Shown: one piece after another, positions 22,334 through 32,058 of the stretch
Position numbering within the stretch: the first letter of the stretch is position 1
Layout: every line of letters begins with the position of its first letter
Assembly: GCA_963556255.1 (NCBI GenBank)
Contig: OY744606.1
Coordinates: forward strand, 69,310,326 to 69,374,325
Source: Allolobophora icterica
Lineage: Eukaryota > Annelida > Clitellata > Crassiclitellata > Lumbricidae
Length of the DNA: 64,000 nucleotides
Reading direction: 5' to 3'
Notes under the pieces: model-generated
Databases searched by the model: none
Told to the model about the DNA's origin: nothing
What the model saw: the letters and a program-made list of their open reading frames with translations, nothing else
Translations under genes and position numbers: made by a program

Positions 22334-22852
22334 ACCAGACTTTATATATATACGTATTGATCATACGACTATTGTAAGTGCAGACTGTGGATTGGATTGA
22401 TCACTTATTCATGAAAGAAAACGAGTTCAGCGCACGCACGATCGGGTGATTCAAACAATTGTTGTAGGAGATGATTAATAATTTTAATTGCTCAATGAAC
22501 GTTGTCATAACGAACAAGATATTCATTCATAGTTGCTTCACGTGAAATAGTTATTAAGAATTGAATAACGTTGGAGAAGTTCGGTCACAATTATTAGGTT
22601 CGGAAAATCGGAAGACGTGTGTAGTAAGCAAGGTGAAATAGATTAGTAATGGGTTAGTAGGGTAAAACTGATGAATAAGGTTTTATAGTAAGGGTTAAAT
22701 AGATGAGTATAGTGCTATAGTAGGGTGTAATAGGTAAGTTTGGTGTAATAATTGGGTTAAATATGTGATTCGCGTTAAGACCTGAATGGTATTGCCCAGA
22801 ATGGTATTGCCCAGAACTAGGCAGCAAATCTAACAGAATGGGATCTAAGAAG
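22334..22852. other. unassigned, with faint short repeats
   Basis: From about 22620 to 22760 short blocks such as GGTAAAACTGATGAATAAGG and GGGTTAAATAGATGAGTATA recur loosely, as in a decayed minisatellite of about 30 bp. Nothing else was recognised. Confidence 0.35.
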
Positions 22853-23257
22853 GCAACTAAGAAAGTACCAAACTAAGAAAGTACCAAACTAAGAAAGTAC
22901 CAAACTAAGAAAGTACCAAACTAAGAAAGTACCAAACTACGAAAGTACCAAACTAAGAAAGTAGCAAACTACGAAAGTACCACACTAAGAAAGTATCAAA
23001 CTAAGAAAGTACCAAACTAAGAAAGTATCAAACTAAGAAAGTACCAAACTAAGAAAGTACCAAACTAAGAAAGTACCAAAGTAAGAAAGTACCAAACTAC
23101 GAAAGTACCAAACTAAGAAAGTATCAAACTACGAATGTACCAAACTAAGAAAGTATCAAACTAAGAAAGTACCAAACTAAGAAAGTATCAAACTAAGAAA
23201 GTACCAAACTAGGAAAGTACCAAACTAAGAAAGTATCAAACTAAGAAAGTACCCAAG
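22853..23257. repeat. 16-bp minisatellite (AAGAAAGTACCAAACT)n
   Basis: About 25 head-to-tail units of 16 bp. Recurring variants are TACGAAAG for TAAGAAAG and GTATC for GTACC, and they alternate in places, suggesting spread by unequal exchange. There are no unique spacers, so this is not a CRISPR-like array. Confidence 0.97.
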
Positions 23258-23924
23258 CCTATTTTATCCGACGCTCAACGAGTCAGGATGTAAGATGATC
23301 ACGTTTAGTCCAAGTAGTGATGTGTGAGCTGGGAGGCTGCTTTAGTTGCGATTCACTCTACCTGTCTGACCTTCTGCCTGTTTCTATCTACCATTAATTA
23401 AAAAGAGTGTTAAGCTAGTTGTTGCTATATCCTAAAGGGTAACATTATGGATTCCAATCAGTTGATACCTTTGCCTACTTTGACATTGATTCCCTAGGAG
23501 CAGAAACGTGAGGACTCAGTTATGGGAGGGATTATCCTGTCTCCTTTAGTGAACTCTGTTTGCTGACTAAAGCGAATCAGGAACCAAGTCACTGAAACAG
23601 GAGCGGTCTTCTGACTGACTAACTTGGTTCGCAACTCGCCTGGTGTGGTTAGTCACTCAGCAAGTTATCAATTACGTTATCTTCTGCATTTTCGACGTGG
23701 TTAGATTAAAGTGACGAGGACGTAAAACCCGAGGCGCTTCATCAGCGTCTCGTCAGTCTATTCTAACGAAGCTGTTGGCAACATGGCTAACTATGATCAA
23801 TCTTGTCAATGAAGCGGAACTCCTACCTCTCTTAACTTCTTGGGTGGCATTTTAATGGAGTATACTACGGAATCTTAGCTATTATACTACTAGCTTACTT
23901 ACTCGCTTAGCATTATGTAATAAC
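23258..23924. other. unassigned intergenic sequence
   Basis: No supported gene or repeat. Confidence 0.3.
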
Positions 23925-24345
23925 AATAGACAATTATGAATTCAAGGTTAATAATACGACAGTAATACTGGAATAACTAACTATGCACAATATTACCTAA
24001 TTTGATTGGTAGAAGTTATATTAACGTATGACTTCCATTACCAGTTACCTCCCAAACATAGAGGAAAATAAATATCATCTGTTTTTATCCCTTAAGCGTT
24101 ATTTCAGCCTGAGAAAAAAATGTCTAAATGACCAGAGTTCCTCTACAAAAAGGCTCTGAGTCTAGAAAAATATCGCAGAATACACTTATGAAAGCCTAGA
24201 AGTGACCTGACAGAAGTGACCTGACAGAAGTGACCTGACATGTAGAAGCAGTCACATTTGGCTACGGTAGACAAACATTCAGCAACAGAATTGCACTGTG
24301 GGTGAAAGACTTCGGTGATTTCTGACTGTAACTGTTGATCTTCTG
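23925..24345 (-). pseudogene. relic of a third astacin gene: 3' flank and 3' UTR only
   Basis: The stretch aligns with 8100-8500 of copy A and 37815-38165 of copy B. Blocks include GTTATTTCAGCCTGAGAAAA, GACCAGAGTTCCTCTACAA, GCAGTCACATTTGGCTACGG and GGGTGAAAGACTTCGG. Similarity stops just before the place where the last coding exon should begin, and no exon is seen above it. A 14-bp unit (AGAAGTGACCTGAC) has expanded three times at 24195-24240. It shows that at least three paralogues once lay here. Confidence 0.8.
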
Positions 24346-25079
24346 TCCGTACACTTTACATTTCATATCAATCTCAAACATCAACACAGGTAGTGTGTAT
24401 AGAATAGATTATATATGAAGATAGTTTTAAAAGATTGGCCATTCTCAATTTATATGAAAATATTTATGTTCAATGTCCGTTAACAATTCCAGTCAATATT
24501 TCAATTTTTCAAACCAATACAATTCTCATCAAATTAATTAATCTACAAAAATATTTAAATAACCCTATGTTCCTAAGCCTTACATGAAAGCATTAGATTA
24601 GACTAATATTTATGGTATGATATTAAACTAACTCCCCGTGGATAGGATAGGATATTCGTATGGTTTGTTGCCCTTCCCCGTTTAGTGCTTCAGGGCCTGA
24701 GAGAACTGCGCAGTGATGACCGCGTCATCCTAACAATAGAACACGCTGAGTGTATTTGGATGACATATAGGATACACATACCATCACGACTCTGACTGGC
24801 TTCTCAGTTACATGTGTCTCAGAATTAAAAACTTTACCGTGTGCAAACATTTATATACATAGATTAACTGAGCGTCTCGTGTTTCAGAAAGTCTCTGCTG
24901 AATTGTAAGCCCTCTCCCCTATTGCTGCCTGAATACACACTCTACTCACGAATCTTTCCAGAACAAGCTGTGACTGAAAACTCAAATAAGTTAGGCAAAC
25001 ACAATACATTGCTTAGGTAAACGGCTGGGTAGCCGTAGTGGGCGTTGATCTGCACCTGTATAGCCCGGGTCTTCCCCAA
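24346..25079. other. unassigned intergenic sequence
   Basis: No coding remnants of the astacin gene could be found here although its body would be expected. No other gene was recognised. Confidence 0.35.
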
Positions 25080-26025
25080 TATGACATTTTCACTTACCGT
25101 CCGTGACCTCGGTGTCACCCTTGACCAAGAACTCACTGTTTCACAGCACGTGAACGTGCTTACCCGAAGCTGTTGCTATCAGCTTCGTCAGCTTCGAGCA
25201 GTTTATCGTTCTCTTTCACACGACGCTGCTGTGGCCCTAGTCCACGCTTTTGCTACTAGCCGAATTTACCACTGTTGCTCGATTCTTGCCGGTCTCCCAC
25301 TCGGAGTCCTAGGGCGTCTGGATCGGGTTCTACGCTCAGCTGCTCGACTCGTCGGGAGCATCCCCATGTACGCTCCTGTCTCTGCCTATATGCGTGATGT
25401 GTTGCACTGGCTCCCTATTGCCCAGCGTATTTCCTATCGAATCGCTGCCTTGGTCTCTCGTTGTCTTCTTGGCTGCGCTCCATCTTACCTTCGCGACCTT
25501 TGCCGCTCCGTGTCCGACGTCGTAGCGCGTCGGGCATTTCGCTCCTCGACCAGAGAGGAGCTCTTGGTCCCACGTGCTCGTTCTTCTATTGGGCAGCGTC
25601 GGGCTTTCTCAGATATGGGTCCCTCCACATGGAATGTGGGGCGTGGTGGCTCAGTGGTAAGTTCGGCGCCTTGTGACTGGAGGGTTGCAGGTTCGAACCC
25701 GACTCTAGCCGCTGCGTACGGACCTTGGGCAAGTCCTTCACTCACAATTGCTCGTGGCGCTTCGGCGTGAAAATTCCGGCACAGTATCAAATGCTGTAGT
25801 CGGGAGCGCCTCTGAGTAGTAGTAGACTTCGCTATAGAAATATCCGGAATATAATAGAATAGAATGGGCTGCCGCTGGAACTGCGATTACTACCTCTGAA
25901 CAATATTCCCGCTTTTCATAGATCAATCAAATCGTTCCTTTTAGCCGTGGCTGGACTGGGAACGCTTCTGAGTAGGCATCTTCAAGGAGCGCTATATAAA
26001 TCTTCAGAATGAATGAAAGAGTGAG
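25080..26025 (+). pseudogene. LINE ORF2 C-terminal half with 3' tail (CR1/L2-like), split by a SINE
   Basis: The open frame 25080-25634 reads LTVRDLGVTLDQELTVSQHV, LRQLRAVYRSLSHDAAVALV, SAARLVGSIPMYAPVSAYMR and DVLHWLPIAQRISYRIAALV, then RRAFSDMGPSTWN, in the canonical CR1/L2 order. At 25636 a SINE interrupts it. The element resumes at 25862 with GLPLELR-type coding, followed by its 3' hairpin (GGGAACGCTTCTGAGTAGGC ... GGAGCGCTATATAAAT) and GAATGAATGA tail. It is the best-preserved LINE fragment in the window, open for about 185 codons before the insertion. The 5' part is missing. Confidence 0.92.
25636..25861 (+). mobile_element. tRNA-derived SINE inserted in the LINE
   Basis: The head is tRNA-like with pol III box A TGGCTCAGTGG (25647-25657) and box B GGTTCGAACCC (25690-25700). 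The body contains GGGCAAGTCCTTCACTCACA and GGCGCTTCGGCGTGAAAATT, and the end is GGGAGCGCCTCTGAGTAG ... CTATAGAAATATCCGGAATA. GAAT borders it on both sides, a short target duplication. A reversed copy lies at 34577-34796. Its 3' end resembles the LINE hairpin tail, so it probably used that LINE's reverse transcriptase. Confidence 0.9.
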
Positions 26026-27320
26026 TGAAGTGTCAGCGGCTTCATTTTCTTAGCTTCAGTCTTGACCACTCCTTTTCTTCACCGACAGATGTATCCACCA
26101 ATAGTGAGCTGTCAGTTTGCCTATTTAATTAGTAAACTTATATTATTTCTTTTAAATTGGCTTATTAAAACATGTTTCTGTACTTTGCGGGAATTTGAAC
26201 ACCATGATTTTATGTTGAGAGCAAAAGCGGTGTTTGCTGAGCTATTTTATAGCTAAAGTCTCCTGTGGCGATAATTCAACAAAATTCTTTAATAATATCT
26301 ATGTCTTGATGAGAATTTGAACCTAAAACTCTGGCTTAGCAGTCCAGCGCGCCAATCACAATACCAAAAAATGAAGCGGCGAGGGTTTCATTAATAAGCA
26401 TCATATTTTCCGATGCTAAGAATCCCGTCTACTCCTCACACATAATTATAAATATGCAGATTATAGTTATATCTCTCTCTTTCTGTCTCTGTCTTTGCCC
26501 CTGTCTTTTCCTTTCATGACAAACTCGAGTAACCTTCATCAAGTAGTTGATATGATATCAAATTAAAATCATCAAAATGAGTTTAACTGTTGAAATCATT
26601 TGACGAGATTTCGTGGGCCCTAATTAGCCTAGATAAGCGCGATGTAGGCCTAATTTAAGTGCTATGTTCATCAACCACAAATACTGTAGGTCAACTAGGA
26701 CCAATAGACGGACAGTCGTCCCATTTATGATTAGATAGTTTCAATCCATGATCGAGGGTAAATGTGTTTCATTAATAAGCATGCACGAGCAGACACGTAA
26801 AACTGATGCTCTCGCCTTATGCGGAAACCAGTCAGTCAGTCACTGATGCCGTATCTAGTTATCTGAACATTGTGTGCCTACGAATGAAGTTCCTCTTCTC
26901 GTCGTACATCTCGACTGACAATAAGCCAGGAAATTCGAAAGGCTCTATTGTCGTGTAGAGACAATCAAACCCAATGACAAAATAAAAAGTCAACCGCCCA
27001 CTCCTTACCAGTATATGCCAAATTGAAACTAGACGGCTCGGCGATGTTAAGGGAAGTATACACCTGAACGATCTTCTTTACCTTTGCTGTTCCAGACTTC
27101 CAAGCCGACAGACCATCGAGTTGTCAAATTTCTTTCAAGATAACGTTAGGAATGTTAGAGACAGACAGCACTGAAAACTATCCTCCTCCTACTGCGGTTA
27201 CTCCTCTTTGCATTCCACCTCCTCCTCCTGGAAAACTTATAATCTTACTACCAACCCCCGAATCTGTCATTCCTGACTAAATATACTAACGAAATCTACA
27301 TTCAAACACTGTGCAGCCTG
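26026..27320. other. unassigned, with one decayed tRNA-like SINE head (minus)
   Basis: Around 26300-26370, TTTGAACCTAAAACTCTGGC and CAGTCCAGCGCGCCAATCAC read on minus as a box B-like and D-arm-like tRNA head. Nothing else in the interval was recognised. Confidence 0.3.
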
Positions 27321-27389
27321 CGCAAGAATGGCTTGTATACGTTTCCACCTCAGATCTTTACCATTGTCCTAGCTTCCTCGTTTACGCTT

Positions 27390-27570
27390 CTCTGTCTGTC
27401 TGTCTCTGTTTCTGTCTGTCTCTCGGTCTGTCTATCTCTCTCTACTAGCATACTAGCTTTCTCTCACTCATTCGCTCATTTGCTCACTCATTCACTCCTT
27501 CACTCACTCATTATTTCACTCATTCTCTCACTTATTCGGTCACTCGCTCACTCATTCATTCACTCACACG
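27390..27570. repeat. pyrimidine-rich simple repeat: (TCTG)n then (CACTCATT)n
   Basis: CTGTCTGTCTGTCTCTG-type units pass into CACTCATTCACTCCTTCACT-type units. The open frame across it is a repeat artefact. Confidence 0.85.
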
Positions 27571-27659
27571 CACATTTCCTATTTCTGTTTTCCGATCAGT
27601 CGTCAGTTTTGTCTTTTGCCTTTGTATCATTAGGCCTTGTATCAAATATCAGCGCTGAT

Positions 27660-27830
27660 GAACAACTATTGTATTGTGTATTGTATTCGGATATTTATAA
27701 AGCGCTTCTAGCAGGAGGGCCATTCAGAAGCGCTCCCAGTGCGAGAGACCCAGAGAGAAAAAGCAAGTTTTAAGAAAGGTAAAGGAGGAAGAGACGTTAC
27801 CTGAGAGAATAGAAGAACTAGCCCTATATC
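27660..27830 (-). repeat. LINE C-terminus and 3' tail, third subtype
   Basis: On minus the order is a coding-like end, then ACTGGGAGCGCTTCTGAATG, AAGCGCTTTATAAATATCCG and AATACAAT repeats. It pairs with 60791-60985 and 21239-21340. Confidence 0.75.
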
Positions 27831-28378
27831 CAGATAGAGTTAAAATAAGTATGGCCTGAACTGTCTATTTTAGCGATAGGCTACATTGCCACCGAGAAAT
27901 TGTTGAGTTAATGAAGTTAACATTGAGCTTTACATTACATCATGACAGTATACCGTAGAGTCGTTGAAGAGAGGATAAATAACAAACAATTATTGTCCAG
28001 GAAAAGATGAGCTCTGAAAAAAGTTCCGTTTGCGCGGATGAATTATCGTTTGTTACGATGACGTCACTCAGCTACAGTTAAAAATAACCGTCCATCCGCC
28101 GGCTGTTAATGGCTGATTGAAGTTTCCAGGAATCGAACATCCTTCCGAATAATCTTCAACGATCCGTGCATCCACAACATTATTGACCACCTCTAAGGTA
28201 AGTGCAACTATAGTTCAATTGTGATTAGGGCTACTAATAAGTCAGGCTACATCATTCTCATATTGGCCTACGCCTTATGTTGCATTTATTCACCATTATG
28301 CCTACGTCATTCTCATTTTGGCATATATAGGCTAGGCCTAAGCCTTTATTGTATTTATTCACCATTATTTTTGCAGTT
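27831..28378. other. unassigned; short local duplication
   Basis: TTATTCACCATTAT and a shared CTACGCCTTATGTTGC/CTAAGCCTTTATTGTA context recur twice between 28255 and 28370, about 75 bp apart. No gene was recognised. Confidence 0.35.
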
Positions 28379-28605
28379 ATGGGCTGCCTCTGTCCCCAAG
28401 GAATGAAATCGACTGCCACCCTCTCTTCGTAACTCAAATTCATTTCCTACTTTCAAAAAGCGGCTCAAAACTCGCTATTTCTCCTTTGCTTTCAAACGGA
28501 TAGGCCATCATAGCTAATTGCATCTTCTGCTGGTGGGTAACTATATTCACGCCTCAAATTCACGTTTCGGCGTGACCGTGCGCGCGTTATGAATTTAATT
28601 AATTA
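28379..28605 (+). pseudogene. LINE ORF2 C-terminal remnant
   Basis: Translation contains FPTFKKRLKTRYFSFAFKRI, the final FKxxLKTxxF block of CR1/L2 LINEs, preceded by a broken W-x-x-LP block. It ends in the (TAA)n tract at 28606. Confidence 0.7.
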
Positions 28606-28606
28606 A

Positions 28607-28661
<55 letters not shown>

Positions 28662-28830
28662 GCGCAGTGGCTTTTAACGCAGTGGCTTTTGGGAGCACTT
28701 TGCCGGCCGGGAAATAGATGAATAGGGCCATTCCGGACACTTTATTTTCCATTTTAGTTAATATTCAAGTCCCTGAGGGATCCTGTATACCTCGGGGCAA
28801 AAAAAATTAATAATAATAATAATAATCTTC
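28606..28830 (+). repeat. (TAA)n and LINE/SINE 3' hairpin with a second (TAA)n tail
   Basis: (TAA)n at 28606-28661 is followed by a 165-bp unit ending CCCTGAGGGATCCTGTATACCTCGGGGC and AAAAAAATTAATAATAATAA. The hairpin matches that at 1174-1200. Confidence 0.8.
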
Positions 28831-28837
28831 GTTTGAT

Positions 28838-29063
28838 ATCTTCAAACTGACAATAACGCAGTATGATTACAAATCAGTATGAACGGATGATCACAAGTTA
28901 TTACAGGAGTCGAATTTAACTGTACACGGCAGCCATACAAGGCGCCCATCACGTCCTACATCTCATTTTAACAACGCGTCATCTCGCGAATGAAAGGTTG
29001 AGTGGACCTAAATTTTGCTCTTCACGCCAGTGATGTTACCACTACTCTATGCACCCCCCCCCC
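28838..29063 (-). mobile_element. tRNA-derived SINE with GGCGCC core, copy 1 (minus)
   Basis: On minus a tRNA-like head (GGTAACATCACTGGCGTG) is followed by a core GGGCGCCTTGTATGGCTGCC and GTCGAATT-type A/T-rich tail. The core is shared with 29105-29325 and 46849-47085. Confidence 0.7.
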
Positions 29064-29104
29064 ATAATACATCTGCGGTAGCCTAATTCGCTCGTTAGTG
29101 AAAG

Positions 29105-29325
29105 CGTGTGCATTGTGTGATAATAATAATTATTCTCTTTATTATTTCAAAGCGACAGACTCAGTAAGATTGCGTTGAAACATGAAAGTACAATCAAGAT
29201 CTTAATTAAACACACGGTTTGGCAGCCATGCAAGGCGCCGCCCTAGAGGGGTTACGGGAATCGATCCGCGTACCATTATGCTCTCCTGACCATGAGTGCT
29301 ACCATTACTCTATCCCTCTCCCCAA
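29105..29325 (-). mobile_element. tRNA-derived SINE with GGCGCC core, copy 2 (minus)
   Basis: The minus-strand head GGGGAGAGGGATAGAGTAAT with box B-like GGATCGATTCC and closing CCCCTC resembles a tRNA acceptor stem. The core GGCGCCTTGCATGGCTGCC follows. It lies directly beside copy 1. Confidence 0.75.
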
Positions 29326-29639
29326 TAATTCACACTTGAACATACTTCCCCAAAATCTCAACTAATTCATCCATTCGCCTATCCATGTTTTAGCTCAAAC
29401 ATCAGCTTAGTTCTTTGTTGATTCACTGTGAATAGGCATATATGCAGGCTACTTATTTTCATCCATTTTCCTATTGGCCAAAACTTCACTATTGCATTAT
29501 TTTTTTCTACCACCTCCGACATCTATACCGTCCACTTTCATATGATGTTTCTGCTGATGACCGTCTGAGAAACGTACCTTATATTATAACCTACAAGCCG
29601 TAGGCCTACAGCCTTATATAATAATAACAATAGGCCTAG
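29326..29639. other. unassigned intergenic sequence
   Basis: Nothing recognised. Confidence 0.3.
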
Positions 29640-29910
<271 letters not shown>

Positions 29911-30068
29911 ACAGGTGATCAGCGTGAGACCAGCCATCTGCTCCAGCGTCTGTCGGTTGCCTTGCAAACTGGAAACTCTCTATCTGTTCTAGGCACCTCG
30001 AATTTGAACAACAAGGAGACCGTGCAGCCAGGACTGAATGTCGGTCTATAGCCTAGAATCCCTAGATA

Positions 30069-30365
<297 letters not shown>

Positions 30366-30431
<66 letters not shown>

Positions 30432-30614
30432 CGACAGACAGAAAGCCGTAGCTTTCAGAGGCACTTTCACACCACACACCGGGGATGACGATCATGAGCT
30501 CCAAGCTTAACTAATTTATCAGTAGGCAGTATCTTAGAGTTGAGGGATCTTAAATACCTCGGGCGAAAAAAAATAATAATTATAATTATTATAATTATAA
30601 TTATAATAATAATA
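30366..30614. repeat. (TTA)n plus LINE 3' end with hairpin
   Basis: (ATT)n at 30366-30430 is followed by GCTTTCAGAGGCACTTTCAC and ACACCGGGGATGACGA, the same 3' end as at 1085-1130. A GAGGGATCTTAAATACCTCG hairpin comes next, then A-rich/(AAT) tail. Confidence 0.8.
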
Positions 30615-31044
30615 GAAGTATCTTAAGGTAAGCCGATGCAGAGTCATGAGTGTAAATGTTCGTGATTTCGTCTTCATAAGATGAGCACAAGACGACGGTG
30701 GTTATTCCTCTCCCTTGCTGTCTGATCATCCTATCAAAAACCTATATACAGATATCCAGTTGCTAGTTGACTTCGCTAGATGGTGCCAGGTGAACAGATA
30801 TTTCGAAACGACTGTACTGGCGTTGACCGTGCTGACAGTTCGGGACGTAAAAAGAGTAAGAAGCAACAATAATAATACTAAACACTAACCGAATTCGAAC
30901 ACGGACCCTGCCAACATACCCACAGGCCTATATAGCCCATAGGAGTCCCATCAATGGCCCATAGAAATGCTGGCAAAGGAATCATCTATGCCGTAACCAA
31001 ACTGATAGGTCTATAATAGGCTACAGAGATAACGTGCATATCCG
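30615..31044. other. unassigned intergenic sequence
   Basis: Nothing recognised. Confidence 0.3.
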
Positions 31045-31052
31045 TCTATAAG

Positions 31053-31603
31053 CAGTGATGGGCACTAAACTATTTTTTTAGTTAAACTAAAACTATTTTC
31101 CAACTAAAAAAAATAGTTTAACTAAAGTTGGCAACTGATTTTGGAAATCAGTTAACTTAACTAAAAAAAAGTAGTTAAACTTTTTCCAACTTTTTTCCAA
31201 CTTTTTACGACAAACATTTTCACAAAGAAAGACGTTAAGAGAACTGTAATTATGCAAAGCGTCAATGACAATTAAATTTCACCTTCAAACTATGCAATGT
31301 GTGCTGTTCTGGCATACAGTTACATGTGTACTGTAAGTAGTGTATGAACTTGAAAACACAGGCTGTTAATGCTAAAACCATGCAATGTTATTGTTTTTTG
31401 CTGACAGTGTTTAATGTTCACTGTGGAAAAATAGTTGCATAGTGCAGATTTTTTAGTTAAACTTTTTAGTTAGCAACTAAAATTTTTTAGTTAAACTATG
31501 GTTTTAACTAAACTATTTTTTTTAGTTAAACTTCTTCCTTAACTAAAATTTCTTAGTTAAACTAAAAGTTAGCAACTTTTTAGTTAACTATTGCCCATCA
31601 CTG
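31053..31603. mobile_element. hAT-like non-autonomous DNA transposon, 551 bp
   Basis: Terminal inverted repeats CAGTGATGGGCA (left) and TGCCCATCACTG (right). Direct repeats TCTATAAG (31045-31052) and TCTAGAAG (31604-31611) form an 8-bp target duplication with one mismatch. The interior is built of many TTTAGTTAAACT / AGTTTAACTAAA blocks in both orientations, so the whole element is highly self-complementary. There is no transposase frame. Confidence 0.92.
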
Positions 31604-31611
31604 TCTAGAAG

Positions 31612-32058
31612 TAGGCTTACTGCATGCTTAGAAGAATTCAGCTCATAGCAACTCAAGTACTCAACCTGTTGTAGCGATTTTGCTTTCATTCGACCCGAGA
31701 ATACAAAGAAAATTTCCTCAACTTATAGCTTCTCCCACTGCAGAAGAAATGCCAAGCTTCCGGTTGAACCGTTTCACATGGTCTATATAATGTAATGCAA
31801 TATAACAGAATACTTGTATAGAGCATCATAACTTCATAAGAGTCATAAGAGCTTCTTAGAGATGCTGTATACATTACATTACACGTTCGGTGCTTACACG
31901 CCAGTGGCACCACCAATCCCTTTATATTCGTGCTTCTTTCTTTTAGCAAACGCATCAGTTCTGAACATAGAACAATGCACGGATGGAAACAATAGGTTCT
32001 CTGAAAGTCTGCCCAGAATCTATCTGAACATCAATACGGTAACACCAGGTCCTTCCAG
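31612..32058 (+). promoter_or_regulatory. upstream region and probable 5' UTR of the PPP1R3-like gene
   Basis: A pyrimidine-rich acceptor-like TTCTTTCTTTTAG at about 31936-31948 could begin a second, coding exon after a non-coding first exon. The frame of the CDS meets a TGA near 32000, so the ATG at 32059 is a credible start. I found no convincing TATA box. Confidence 0.4.

Noticed and set aside
22853..23257. CRISPR-like array
   Set aside because: Units are contiguous 16-mers without unique spacers, in a eukaryotic genome. It is a minisatellite.
24346..25079. Hidden exons of the third astacin gene
   Set aside because: I looked on minus for the MAM end block and for vWA and zinc-site coding and found none up to the LINE at 25080.
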